A stretch of 57,908 nt of DNA. Source: Neoluteolibacter marinus. Lineage in GTDB: Bacteria > Verrucomicrobiota > Verrucomicrobiia > Verrucomicrobiales > Akkermansiaceae. The position numbers and the translations under genes were made by a program. Shown here in pieces: positions 19,201-26,557 of the stretch; within the stretch, counting starts at the first letter, position 1; every line of letters starts with the position of its first letter. The stretch spans positions 1 to 57,908 of the forward strand of contig NZ_JACZFQ010000123.1 in assembly GCF_014904755.1 (NCBI RefSeq), written 5' to 3'. The notes under the pieces were generated by a model. The model ran no database searches. It had not been told where the DNA came from and saw only the letters and a program-made list of their open reading frames with translations.

Positions 19201-19261
19201 GGTCCGGGCGGCCACCGCGGACCGGCAGCAGCCGTGGACGATCGGCGAGTTGACACGATAA
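16241..19261 (+). CDS. Exported ThuA / beta-propeller / HEAT / c-type cytochrome fusion protein
   Basis: This is a 1006-aa exported multidomain protein of the kind abundant in Planctomycetes and Verrucomicrobiota. In order: signal peptide (MESSMALLRLLLPLVFLASLVFA); ThuA-like domain (about 30-235, with VLFFGDDLYHK and AHGHDERCW); six-bladed dehydrogenase-like propeller (about 270-640, with NPIAIAWDHRDRLWVVEAMDYP and DSDGDGKAD); HEAT-like helical repeats; and a cytochrome c domain near the C-terminus with heme motif CAACH. It probably oxidises sugars or related polyols in the periplasm and passes electrons to the heme. A longer frame from 16190 exists, but its extra 17 residues precede the signal peptide. 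Confidence 0.9.
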   Translation: MESSMALLRLLLPLVFLASLVFAAGEKTAPEAEPIEVLFFGDDLYHKPLDRYAMFKEASGNRGIHLTYEKRMEALTPANLAKYDVLLVYANHQEITPAQLAAVKGFIDNGGGFVPVHCGSACFKKTDGYIDLVGGQIEGHGEGVFTARVVEPEHPTMKGYEPFETWDETYRHHKMTDDLTILQRNGDEAWTWVREQGKGRVFYTAHGHDERCWKQEGFHELLVRGIRWAAKREVSVGDLPALAYETPLLPDRYRTDKPVPKIQQPLSPEASMQRAQVPAGFELSLFAAEPDVVNPIAIAWDHRDRLWVVEAMDYPNDGGAKRDRVKICEDSDGDGKADKFTVFADGLSLATSVVCVNGGAIVTDGPRMLFLADKDGDDKADERKVLFEGFKTHDTHAGVSNLRYGFDGWIYATIGYAGFEGTVGGVPVKFDTGVFRFLPDGSKLEFLGKTTNNTWGLGFTESFDVLGSTANRQPSWQVIGDGGPVHRADRGTRVFPVTLDVQGSDGWDPPVELLGDGKVWARARHYTAGAGHGVYTGRRFPEDWWYKTAFVCEPTGHLVAMARLRTENADFIAEFEGNNLYASSDAWSAPVAAETGPDGAVWIADWYNIIVQHNRPGAPFEQTKVDRGQGAAYVTPLRDKQRGRIYRVFPKNSESEPQPPQHLMAALADPTLEVRLQAQRQIIQRDTKDLIPSLVQAAEQEHGIHALHALKGLGYFASESADGTALLVEMLGHPEAEQRRTALSLWPGEQPCPFDPLKESDPFVVREWLLLAARQPADEALGRKLRDWHRNQQQLRRGEVLDRCFAAAAARHSTGFLLASLETPPDPSVLKERIYPAAIRAFAGNRSPQVLAALENDDSPLAKALKEAVNEKVIEKKHNPPVAKLARGEAVYERTCAACHQRSGAGVDGAFPPLDGAALVGGDPDPLIRVVLHGLQGPVEVPGKATVNSLMPPVAGLSDADIADVLTFVRHAWSNDAPGVQPKRVARVRAATADRQQPWTIGELTR

Positions 19262-19306
19262 GATCCGCTTTACTCATCCGGCGGCCCGGTCAGTTTGGCG
19301 GGGATC

Positions 19307-21097
19307 GTGAAAGGTATCTCCTCCCGCTATCGCCCCGTCTTCGCCGGCTTGGCCGGGCTGCTGCTCGGCTGGGGCGGCCGGGAGTGGATGCGGCACGAGC
19401 CGGGGGATTCCGCCGGGAGTGAGTGGGGAAACTTCGCCGGCTCCGCGCGACGGGGTCCGCCGGAAAAGCGATCCGCGCCCCTGCCGACGGGGCCGATGAC
19501 GCAGCTGCTGAAGGACCTCTCCACGGCCACCGCGGCCGAGTGCGAGGAGCGTGTGCGCGCGCTGAAGGCGGGCAACGCATCCCATCCCGAGATGGAGCTG
19601 GAGGCGATCCTGCGGCGCTGGATGGAGTTCGAGGCGCCGGAAGCGATTTATCGGAAGATGGTCGCGATGGAAGGGCGCTGGCTGATGGAAGGGCGCGGCG
19701 CCTTCTTCGCCGCGTGGTTTGCCCATGACGAGGCGGAGGCGATGAATCGGGAGATCTTGCCCATTTTCGACGGAGTGCGGGCTCTGTTCGCGATGGACCA
19801 CGGCGATCCGCATTTCATAGACTACCTGACCGAGGGCCGGCAGGGATTCTTGCGCTTCGAGGAGGACTTCGAGAAGTCGCTGGTCGCGTTGGCCTCCAGC
19901 CATCCGGACGTGGCGCAGTTGATTACCGCGAAGAAGGTGAGGGTGACCGAAGCCCTGAGAAAGAAGGCAGTGAGCGCGGTGGCACGGGGCTGGGCGATGC
20001 GTGACCCCGGCGCGGCGCTGGCGTGGGTGCGGTCGCTGGGTTTGAGCCGCGAAGATTTCTTGGCATCATGCGGAGCGGTGTTGTCGGAGTGGGTGAAAAC
20101 CGATCCGACCTCTGCCGCTGTGGCCCTCAAGGAAGCAGGACTTGAGGGAAAGACCGGCTTTCGCTTGGGCGACAATGGCATCGGCAACCAAGCCATCATG
20201 CTTTTGGATAAACCGCGGGATGGCAGTGCCCGGATGATGCTTGCCCTGCACCGGGATCCCTTCCTGACGGTCGAGGGCCTCTTCCAGCAATTGTCGGAGG
20301 CGGACATCGATTGGGAAAAATCCCGGCCGATGCAGCCGGCGATCGATCACGACGGCTGGTATCTTGCGGATTCCCGGGCCGCGGCCTTGGATGCGGAGGA
20401 ATTGCCGCCGGGAAAGGCGCGGGATTATATCCTCGAGAACCTTTGCCGCAACCTGGCGGCGGAAGACCTCGACGCGGCGGTCGAGATCGCCGCCCGCAAC
20501 GGGATCACGTCGAGCTACCTCGAGTCCCTGCAAAGCGAGCCCGGCGAAGATGAAATTCGGGCGGCCTTTGCGGCTCCGGAAGAAAGCTTCGCGAGCTTGT
20601 TCGAGCCCGGGGAGGGGACGGATCCAGACCGGACCTACAAGTTGGCGATGAAGTGGGCCGAGGTGCAGCCCGAAGCCGCTGCCGGGTGGTTGATTCTGCA
20701 GCCGCTGCCGGAAGGAGACGGGCCGGGGCGGGACCAGTTGTTGTTCTCGAACACCCTGGGCTACCACTGGGCGCGCAACGATGCGCTCGGGGCCGTCGGC
20801 TGGATGGAATCGCTGCCGGACGGCCCGACCCGCGCGCGGGCCTGGCGGGCGATGCAGGACCGGGTGAGCGAGTACAGCCCGGACCTCGCCTTCGAGCTTT
20901 CCGTTGCTCAATTGGAAGGAGAATCGCGGCTGCCCCTGATGAAATCACAGCTCCAGGAGGTCGCGAAATCGATCGGTTATCCGGCCGCGTTCGAGCTGCT
21001 GAATTCGCCGGACGTTTCCGCTCGTAACGCGCCAAACGATCTGACAATTTCCCGCAGGGAAATGGTAAATTTGCGGGATCGGGCGGCAGGACTTTAG
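19307..21097 (+). CDS. Membrane-anchored repeat protein of unknown function, C-terminus replaced by prophage-encoded residues
   Basis: This is a 596-aa protein with one N-terminal membrane anchor (FAGLAGLLLGWGG) and an outer part built of repeats of the type RDPGAALAWVRSLG and NDALGAVGWMESLP, common in Verrucomicrobiota. I start at the GTG at 19307, preceded by GGCGGGG, though a TTG at 19295 is possible. Residue 572 (Ala) is the first codon of the GCTCG duplication. From residue 574 onward the last 23 residues (NAPNDLTISRREM...) are encoded by the phage end. The native end (VRAAERAELVETLNAAQGGTQR) now lies at 57700-57766. The original protein would have been 595 aa, so the chimera is almost the same length. 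Confidence 0.82.
   Translation: MKGISSRYRPVFAGLAGLLLGWGGREWMRHEPGDSAGSEWGNFAGSARRGPPEKRSAPLPTGPMTQLLKDLSTATAAECEERVRALKAGNASHPEMELEAILRRWMEFEAPEAIYRKMVAMEGRWLMEGRGAFFAAWFAHDEAEAMNREILPIFDGVRALFAMDHGDPHFIDYLTEGRQGFLRFEEDFEKSLVALASSHPDVAQLITAKKVRVTEALRKKAVSAVARGWAMRDPGAALAWVRSLGLSREDFLASCGAVLSEWVKTDPTSAAVALKEAGLEGKTGFRLGDNGIGNQAIMLLDKPRDGSARMMLALHRDPFLTVEGLFQQLSEADIDWEKSRPMQPAIDHDGWYLADSRAAALDAEELPPGKARDYILENLCRNLAAEDLDAAVEIAARNGITSSYLESLQSEPGEDEIRAAFAAPEESFASLFEPGEGTDPDRTYKLAMKWAEVQPEAAAGWLILQPLPEGDGPGRDQLLFSNTLGYHWARNDALGAVGWMESLPDGPTRARAWRAMQDRVSEYSPDLAFELSVAQLEGESRLPLMKSQLQEVAKSIGYPAAFELLNSPDVSARNAPNDLTISRREMVNLRDRAAGL
21020..21024. other. Left copy of the 5-bp target-site duplication (GCTCG)
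   Basis: GCTCG here and at 57695-57699 flank the prophage. Transposable phages of the Mu family duplicate 5 bp. Deleting everything between the copies restores the host reading frame exactly. Confidence 0.75.
21041..21073 (+). promoter_or_regulatory. Left-end transposase binding sites (two candidate sites)
   Basis: L1 is CTGACAA at 21041-21047. L2 is a 22-bp site at 21052-21073 starting CCGCAG and ending TGGTAAATTTG. L2 matches 19 of 22 positions of an inverted site in the right end (57552-57573), and L1 matches the right-end word TTGTCAG in inverted orientation. MuA binds 22-bp sites at both ends of Mu. An internal palindrome ATTTCCC-GCA-GGGAAAT overlaps both sites. Confidence 0.65.
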
Positions 21098-21134
21098 GGC
21101 CCTTCAAGGGCGGTTGAAAGCCCGTTTCCAGGGG

Positions 21135-21164
21135 GCAAAATAGGGGTGTTTTGCGGGGGTTTTT
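21135..21164 (+). terminator. Possible weak terminator in the left prophage end
   Basis: GCAAAA and TTTTGC form a 6-bp stem with an 8-nt loop, followed by GGGGGTTTTT on the plus strand. It could stop host transcription entering the late genes antisense. The offset between stem and T-run makes this doubtful. Confidence 0.25.
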
Positions 21165-21244
21165 GCTTGAGAAATCGACCCTTTTCCGGCAGGATGGCGA
21201 CGCCGAATTCAGGCCGTGGCGCGTCACTTTTCCGACCGCCGCGA

Positions 21245-23188
21245 TCACGCCAGATTGCTCTGCGGAGACTGGCGGAACCGCTGGGCGAGCGTCCCGAAAT
21301 CATGCCGAGACGGCGGGCCCAGTTCGATGGTCGTGGTCTTCGCCCGGAAGTCGTAGGTGATCGACTTGGCCAGCGCTCCCATCGTCTGCAGGCCGGACCG
21401 GACGCCGCTGAGGTTGAACTTGCGGTCCAGGCCGGCCAGCCCGTCGCAGCTGGCTCCCTTGCGGTCGATCCGGCCGGCGTAGGGCGTCCAGGACTGCATG
21501 GCCAGCAGCGCCGACGCCAGCCCGGCCGGCGGGACGATGTAGCTGTAGCTCCCCTCGGTGGTCGAGAAGTAGCCGTTGATCTCGTAGGTCTGGCCGTTTG
21601 CCGGCGCGTGCTCGGTCTGCTGGCTGGTCGAAAGGGTCGCCGTGCGGGTCGATCCGACGTAGGCGGTCACATAGGCCCCGTAGCGGATGCCGTCCTTGGT
21701 CCAGAAGATCGGCGACCCGACGTAGGTGCCATCGACGGCGCTGGCCGTGGTCGCCAGCTGGATGGCGCTGGCCGTGGTCCCGCTGCGGGCGGTGCCGCTG
21801 TGGACGGTGGCCGGGACGCTGCCGGAGTCCATGAGCCAGACCGGCAGGTCCAGCTCCGCGCCCTGGTAGGCTTGCCGGACGAGGAAGGCGTAGGTGAAGG
21901 CCCCGGCACCGCTTGGCGGGTTCGTGGACGAGTAGAAGATCAGCGTGGGGCGCAGCGCGTCGAAGATCGCCTGCCGCCGGTTGAAGTCGAAGACCGGCGT
22001 CGAGCTGCCGCTGTTCCCGTCCGCGATGTAGCAGTCCTTGATGGTCCACTTCTGCAGGCCGTAGTTGGCGACCAGCCAGTCCGGCGGGGTCGCGTTCCCG
22101 TCCAGGCCGAACATCACGACCGTCTTGCCGCCGGGGATGGCGGTTGCACCCGAGGAAAAGTTCCCCGTGCCGTTGTTCCAGGTATCGTACTCCGTCCGGC
22201 CGCTGAGGATCTTGGCCTTGTTCCCGGCCACGGTGTAGGGGTCGGTGATTGAGTTGACCCCGACCGACAGCGTGCCGCTGTAGTCCTGGAGCAGCTTCTG
22301 CAGGCCGCGGATGCCGAATTTCAGCGCCGTCGCCGGCGTCGTGGTCGAGATGAAGACCGGCAGCCGGTCGGTGAAATCGGTGGGCAGCACCTCGGTGCGT
22401 TCCGGGCCCGAGATGGCCACCACTTGGGTCTTCCCCGCGGCGGCCGTGCCGGCGGCCTGGACGGCGGCGACCGCATCGGAGCCGCTGCCCGTCATGTAGG
22501 TCAGCTCCACTCGGGAGGCGACCAGCTCCGACATCGGCGCGACCTCGAAGTCCGTGACCTCGCCGGCCGCGTTCCCCTTCGCCAGCGTCGTCTCGTCCAT
22601 GTCGTCCCGCCGGGTCAGGTTGAAGGACGGGTAGCCGGTCCCGCTGTAGTCCCACCACGCGACCCCGTCGGTGATCCACTTGCACTGGTCCGCCACGGCA
22701 TCGGCGAAGGACATCTCCGACAGCTGCTGCGGCGGGATGGTCACCGCGGCGTCGATCGTGCCGATCTTGATCGGCAGGCCCTTCGCGATCGCCCGGTTGA
22801 GGATGGTGGTGAGGTTCGCCGCGACCGTCGCTTCCGGCAGGTCGATCGTCGGCCGTTCGGACCCTGAGACCGTCGAGGTCAGCTGCGTCCGGCGCAGCCA
22901 CCACCACGGGCCCAGGACCGTCACGCGGGCCCCGTAGGGCATGTCGCGCGGATCGGAGACGTGCCCGTGGAAGACCCGCACCGCATCCTGGTAGAGGGAG
23001 ACCGTCTGTTCCAGGTCCGGCAGGATCGTCTCGCCGCCCAGCAGGTCTTCCGTCCTCGCCGTCCAGGACAGCGAATCATCGGCCAGCGCCTCCTTGCGCA
23101 GCACCATGTCGCGGATCTTCAGCAGGGCCGGCGCGCGCGAAGCGCTGTCGAGGGCCATGCCGGCTTGGCCTTTCAGGGTGAGTGCCAT
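21245..23188 (-). CDS. Phage tail/baseplate hub-like protein
   Basis: This is a 647-aa structural protein and the last gene of the late operon, directly after the tape measure. The N-terminal half reads like a hub (late-control D-like) protein: ARVTVLGPWWWLRRTQL, STVSGSERPTIDLP, and ISFADAVADQ-type segments for a domain processed at the tail tip. From about residue 350 it carries a beta-rich insertion with Gly/Ser/Thr-rich words (SSGATAIPGGKTVVMFGLDG, HSGTARSGTTASAIQ), as in tip adhesins. Its place after the tape measure supports tail-tip function. The start ATG is 6 bp after the tape-measure stop. Confidence 0.65.
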   Translation of the reverse strand: MALTLKGQAGMALDSASRAPALLKIRDMVLRKEALADDSLSWTARTEDLLGGETILPDLEQTVSLYQDAVRVFHGHVSDPRDMPYGARVTVLGPWWWLRRTQLTSTVSGSERPTIDLPEATVAANLTTILNRAIAKGLPIKIGTIDAAVTIPPQQLSEMSFADAVADQCKWITDGVAWWDYSGTGYPSFNLTRRDDMDETTLAKGNAAGEVTDFEVAPMSELVASRVELTYMTGSGSDAVAAVQAAGTAAAGKTQVVAISGPERTEVLPTDFTDRLPVFISTTTPATALKFGIRGLQKLLQDYSGTLSVGVNSITDPYTVAGNKAKILSGRTEYDTWNNGTGNFSSGATAIPGGKTVVMFGLDGNATPPDWLVANYGLQKWTIKDCYIADGNSGSSTPVFDFNRRQAIFDALRPTLIFYSSTNPPSGAGAFTYAFLVRQAYQGAELDLPVWLMDSGSVPATVHSGTARSGTTASAIQLATTASAVDGTYVGSPIFWTKDGIRYGAYVTAYVGSTRTATLSTSQQTEHAPANGQTYEINGYFSTTEGSYSYIVPPAGLASALLAMQSWTPYAGRIDRKGASCDGLAGLDRKFNLSGVRSGLQTMGALAKSITYDFRAKTTTIELGPPSRHDFGTLAQRFRQSPQSNLA

Positions 23189-23194
23189 GGTTTT

Positions 23195-24748
23195 TTACTT
23201 CGTTGTCGCCCTGATCCCACCGACCAGTTGCTCCAGCTTCCGGAGGCGGGGTTCGTGATTCCTGAGCAGCCCGGCGGTTTCTTCGCTGATGGCCAGGAAC
23301 CGGGTGATGTTCCCCCCGAGTGTTCCCTGCAGCACCTGGAGGGAGGTCAAGACGCGCACGGATTCGTCAGCCGTGACTTTACCGTCACTCACCACCTCCT
23401 TGAGCGTCTCCAACGATCCCGTCTGCACGGTGCCCAGCTCCTTGCCAGTGGATTCCGCGGCGGTGATGCTTTCCTTGATCTTATCGACGATCGCCTTCTG
23501 GGATTCCATCGCGATGGCGGCCGTGTCGGCCATCGCCTTCGCCTCACCCTCGCTGAGGATCGTGTTAATCTGCTGTCCAACCGAATCAATGATGTCCTGG
23601 AGCTTCTGGTCACCTTCGACGACGGCTTGGTAGAGTTGCCCGACCTTCCTTTCCAGACTGTCGCGACGTGTCTCCAGGTCCGCGATCGCCTTCTCGATCT
23701 TCGTGATCTCGTCCGACCGGAATGAGTCGGTTCCGAAGCGCTTTTGAATGTCCGCTTCAGCCTTGTTTACATAATAGCCGGGCGTGTCATACGGGCTCGC
23801 CATTTCCGCCTTTTTGGCTGCCTCGCGGATCTTTTCAGCCTCGATTCCCTGTTGCTTGAGGACCTCAAGCTTCTCGTACTGCTGGTTCAGCTCAAGCTGG
23901 TTGAGATTCACCGCATCCTGCGCCCCGGCGAGCCGCTTCTCCCGGTTCGATTGCTCGACCTTCGCATCGGCCTCCTTGCGCTTCTCCAGCTCGATCGCGT
24001 GCTGCGTCTCCTCTTCACGCTGCCGGGCCCGTTCCGCCTCGGCGGCGGCGAGCGCTTCCTGGGCGACTACCTGCCGGCCCATCAGCTCGTTGAGGATGCG
24101 GGTCGCTTCCAGTAGGGCCGCGATGTTATCCTGCCGCGCGTCGAATGCCTTGTCCTCCGCCGCCCGGCCTTCGGTGTTCGGTCGGTTCAGCATTTCCTCC
24201 AGCTGCAGCCGCGCCTCGGCGGCAGTGGTGGCGGCTTCCAGCTGATTGGTGATGCCCTTCGCGAAAGCGTCGGCCAGCTCCTCGGCGGAGACTTTCCAAT
24301 CCTCGGTCTCTTTGTTGGCACGGGACATTGCCCCGACCAGCGCCTCGACGATCGGAATCGCGATCGCGATGCCGGAGACAGCCAAGCCGAACTTCGCCGC
24401 TGCGGCTCCGCTCTTGCCGAAAGCCAGGGCAAGGCCGGGAAGGTTATTCCCAATGCCCCGAATTCCATACTGAGCGTCGTCGGCGAAATAGGCCAGCTGC
24501 ATCAGCTGATCGTTCGTCATCTTGAACGACCTCGCCGCTTTGGCAGAGGTGTTCGTGGTCCGGGTGACCGCCGCGTCCAGGTCGTAGAAGGCCGCCTTGG
24601 TGACGCCCACTTTCTCCGGCGTCTGCAGCTGCTCCAGCCGCGCCATCTCGCGGGCGAGGTCGCGCACGTCGGTCATCGTCTTCCTCGCCCCGTCGCCCTC
24701 GGCGCGGGTTTTGAAGGTGACCGTGTATTGGAGCTTTTCGTCTGCCAT
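23195..24748 (-). CDS. Tail tape measure protein
   Basis: This 517-aa protein would set tail length and line the tube. The N-terminus resembles the lambda-tape-measure class (YTVTFKTRAEGDGARKTMTDVRDLAREM). It is followed by a hydrophobic stretch (about 115-140, FGLAVSGIAIAIPIVEALVGAM) and long Glu/Lys/Arg-rich coiled coil (about 150-480). By the usual 0.15 nm per residue rule the tail would be short, about 75-80 nm. It follows the LamG-type tail gene by 12 bp. Confidence 0.82.
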   Translation of the reverse strand: MADEKLQYTVTFKTRAEGDGARKTMTDVRDLAREMARLEQLQTPEKVGVTKAAFYDLDAAVTRTTNTSAKAARSFKMTNDQLMQLAYFADDAQYGIRGIGNNLPGLALAFGKSGAAAAKFGLAVSGIAIAIPIVEALVGAMSRANKETEDWKVSAEELADAFAKGITNQLEAATTAAEARLQLEEMLNRPNTEGRAAEDKAFDARQDNIAALLEATRILNELMGRQVVAQEALAAAEAERARQREEETQHAIELEKRKEADAKVEQSNREKRLAGAQDAVNLNQLELNQQYEKLEVLKQQGIEAEKIREAAKKAEMASPYDTPGYYVNKAEADIQKRFGTDSFRSDEITKIEKAIADLETRRDSLERKVGQLYQAVVEGDQKLQDIIDSVGQQINTILSEGEAKAMADTAAIAMESQKAIVDKIKESITAAESTGKELGTVQTGSLETLKEVVSDGKVTADESVRVLTSLQVLQGTLGGNITRFLAISEETAGLLRNHEPRLRKLEQLVGGIRATTK

Positions 24749-24760
24749 CGTGCCGGCGTG

Positions 24761-26554
24761 TTAGAAGATGCGGGAGGCCGCCACGACCGAGGCGACCAGA
24801 TCCGCGTGGTCGAAGGGCCCGGTGGAGACCTCGCGGATCAGGACGTGCTGCAGCTGCGCCGCCGCCGGGTTCGCGCCGCCTTGGCCGGCCATGAAGCGGG
24901 TCTCGCTGCTGTCCGTCGCGCTGGTCGTGCCGGCGCTGGTCAGGGAGCCGGCGGCGACGGCCGCGCCGTCCTTGTAGAGGATGGCGGTGCCGGCCGTGTA
25001 GTCGATGGATGCGGACAGCGTGCCCTGGAAGAAGGCCGCCACCGCGCCGGCCGCGGTGATGGTCGCGGTGGCCTCGCCGTCCAGCCGGCGGACCAGCAGC
25101 TTCAGGTCGCCGCCGTCCACCCGCAGGCAGATGCGCGGGTCGGTGGAGTTGGTGCCGCAGAAAACCAGGTCATTCGTCCCGCTCACCCGGTTGATCATCC
25201 CGTACCAGATGACCGTCGCCCCGGAGACGGCATTCAGTGCCACCGGCGTGTCCATGGTGAAGGAATCGTCGGTCCCGTCGAAGCGCGGCGTGGGCCCGTC
25301 CAGGATGTAGCAGGGCGCGGTGCCGCTGCGGGCGATGGTGATCCCCGACGGGAAGACCGAGCCACTGCCGGACGGCACGTCGAAGAGCAGCCGCAGGACC
25401 GTGGAGTCCTGGAACCAGGAGGTCGTGGTCCACAGCTGCGCGCGGGCGGTGATGCCACTGAGCAGGTCGGCCGTGCCCGCATCCGTGCTGCCGATGTAGA
25501 AGCCGGACGCGACGTTCGCCGGTGTCAGGTTGGAGACCGTCTGCGCCGGCGAGAACTCCACCGCATCGTCATAGCCCGTGGTGGGGTAGATGTAGAAGCG
25601 CAGCGAGGTCCCTTCCTTCGTCACCTGGATCCCGGCCGCCTGGTTGGCCGCCAGCCCGGTCGGCAGGGCGGAGGTCCACTCGGTCACGGTGCCGGCGGTG
25701 CCATCGGTCGAGACCGCCAGCGTGATGGTGCCGGCCGCGTTCACGTAGAGCGCATAGGACCGCAGGTCGCCGGTCGTGTTCCACTTGGACAGCAGGCAGA
25801 CCCGCGCGCCGGGGTAGTAGCTGGGCAGGGAGCCGTCCCAGCGCAGCGAAAAGTTGGCACCCGGCGACAGCGTCGCATGATGCGCGAGGCTGTAGGAGTT
25901 CCCCGCGGAGCCGGGTGTGTAGAGGCCGGATCCGGTCAAGGTCGTCGGCCGTTCCCCCGCGGTCGCTTGGCTGGCATCGTCGCCGGTGCCGGAGTTCAGC
26001 CAGCTCGCCGCCGCTTCCAGGTGATCCGGTGCCGCGCTGCCGGCATCCAGCAGGCCGGTCTCGCGGGCGAAGTTCGCCGCGGCATCGTCCAGCCCCACGG
26101 GTGTCGGCCCGGCCGGTGCGCCCAGCGCCAGCGCGCCGCACTTCAGCTCGTAGGTCGTGGCCGTCTGGTGCACGCCGATCCGGCGGGGCACCGTCCGCCA
26201 CGATTGGAAGACCGAGTTCGCCAGCGTGTAGGTCGCCCCGCCGGTGATCTCGATGGTCAGGGTGGCGCGGAGGTTGACCGGGACCGCGAGGTCGGACGAC
26301 AGCACATACTCCCGCGCGGCGGCGGCCGAGACATGCTCACGGTAGACCGTGATGCTGAGGTTGCGCTTGGTCTTCCCGTAGCCCAGCGGCTCCGAGTCAT
26401 CGGCATCCACATAGTCGCCGTCCTCGGTCACCTGCTGCGCGCCCAGGCCGGCCAGCTCGTCCTCCAGCAACAGGTCCGGCTCGACCAGCACCAGCTCATT
26501 GGCCCCGCCCTTGTCGAAGGTCACGGTCCAGATGCTCTTGACGGGCTTGGCCAT
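24761..26554 (-). CDS. Tail protein with two concanavalin/LamG-like carbohydrate-binding domains
   Basis: This is a 597-aa structural protein. Residues 1-150 form a tail-specific domain (TVTFDKGGANELVLVEPDLLLEDELAGLG, with WRTVPRRIG near the end). Two jelly-roll, LamG-like domains follow: about 200-390 (ATLSPGANFSLRWDG, SYALYVNAAGTITLAVS) and about 410-590 (FDGTDDSFTMDTP, GATVIWYGMI, KDGAAVAAGSLTSAG). Such domains commonly bind surface glycans. Together with the upstream spike it probably forms the host-recognition device. The order (adhesin before tape measure) is unusual. Confidence 0.72.
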   Translation of the reverse strand: MAKPVKSIWTVTFDKGGANELVLVEPDLLLEDELAGLGAQQVTEDGDYVDADDSEPLGYGKTKRNLSITVYREHVSAAAAREYVLSSDLAVPVNLRATLTIEITGGATYTLANSVFQSWRTVPRRIGVHQTATTYELKCGALALGAPAGPTPVGLDDAAANFARETGLLDAGSAAPDHLEAAASWLNSGTGDDASQATAGERPTTLTGSGLYTPGSAGNSYSLAHHATLSPGANFSLRWDGSLPSYYPGARVCLLSKWNTTGDLRSYALYVNAAGTITLAVSTDGTAGTVTEWTSALPTGLAANQAAGIQVTKEGTSLRFYIYPTTGYDDAVEFSPAQTVSNLTPANVASGFYIGSTDAGTADLLSGITARAQLWTTTSWFQDSTVLRLLFDVPSGSGSVFPSGITIARSGTAPCYILDGPTPRFDGTDDSFTMDTPVALNAVSGATVIWYGMINRVSGTNDLVFCGTNSTDPRICLRVDGGDLKLLVRRLDGEATATITAAGAVAAFFQGTLSASIDYTAGTAILYKDGAAVAAGSLTSAGTTSATDSSETRFMAGQGGANPAAAQLQHVLIREVSTGPFDHADLVASVVAASRIF

Positions 26555-26557
26555 GGC

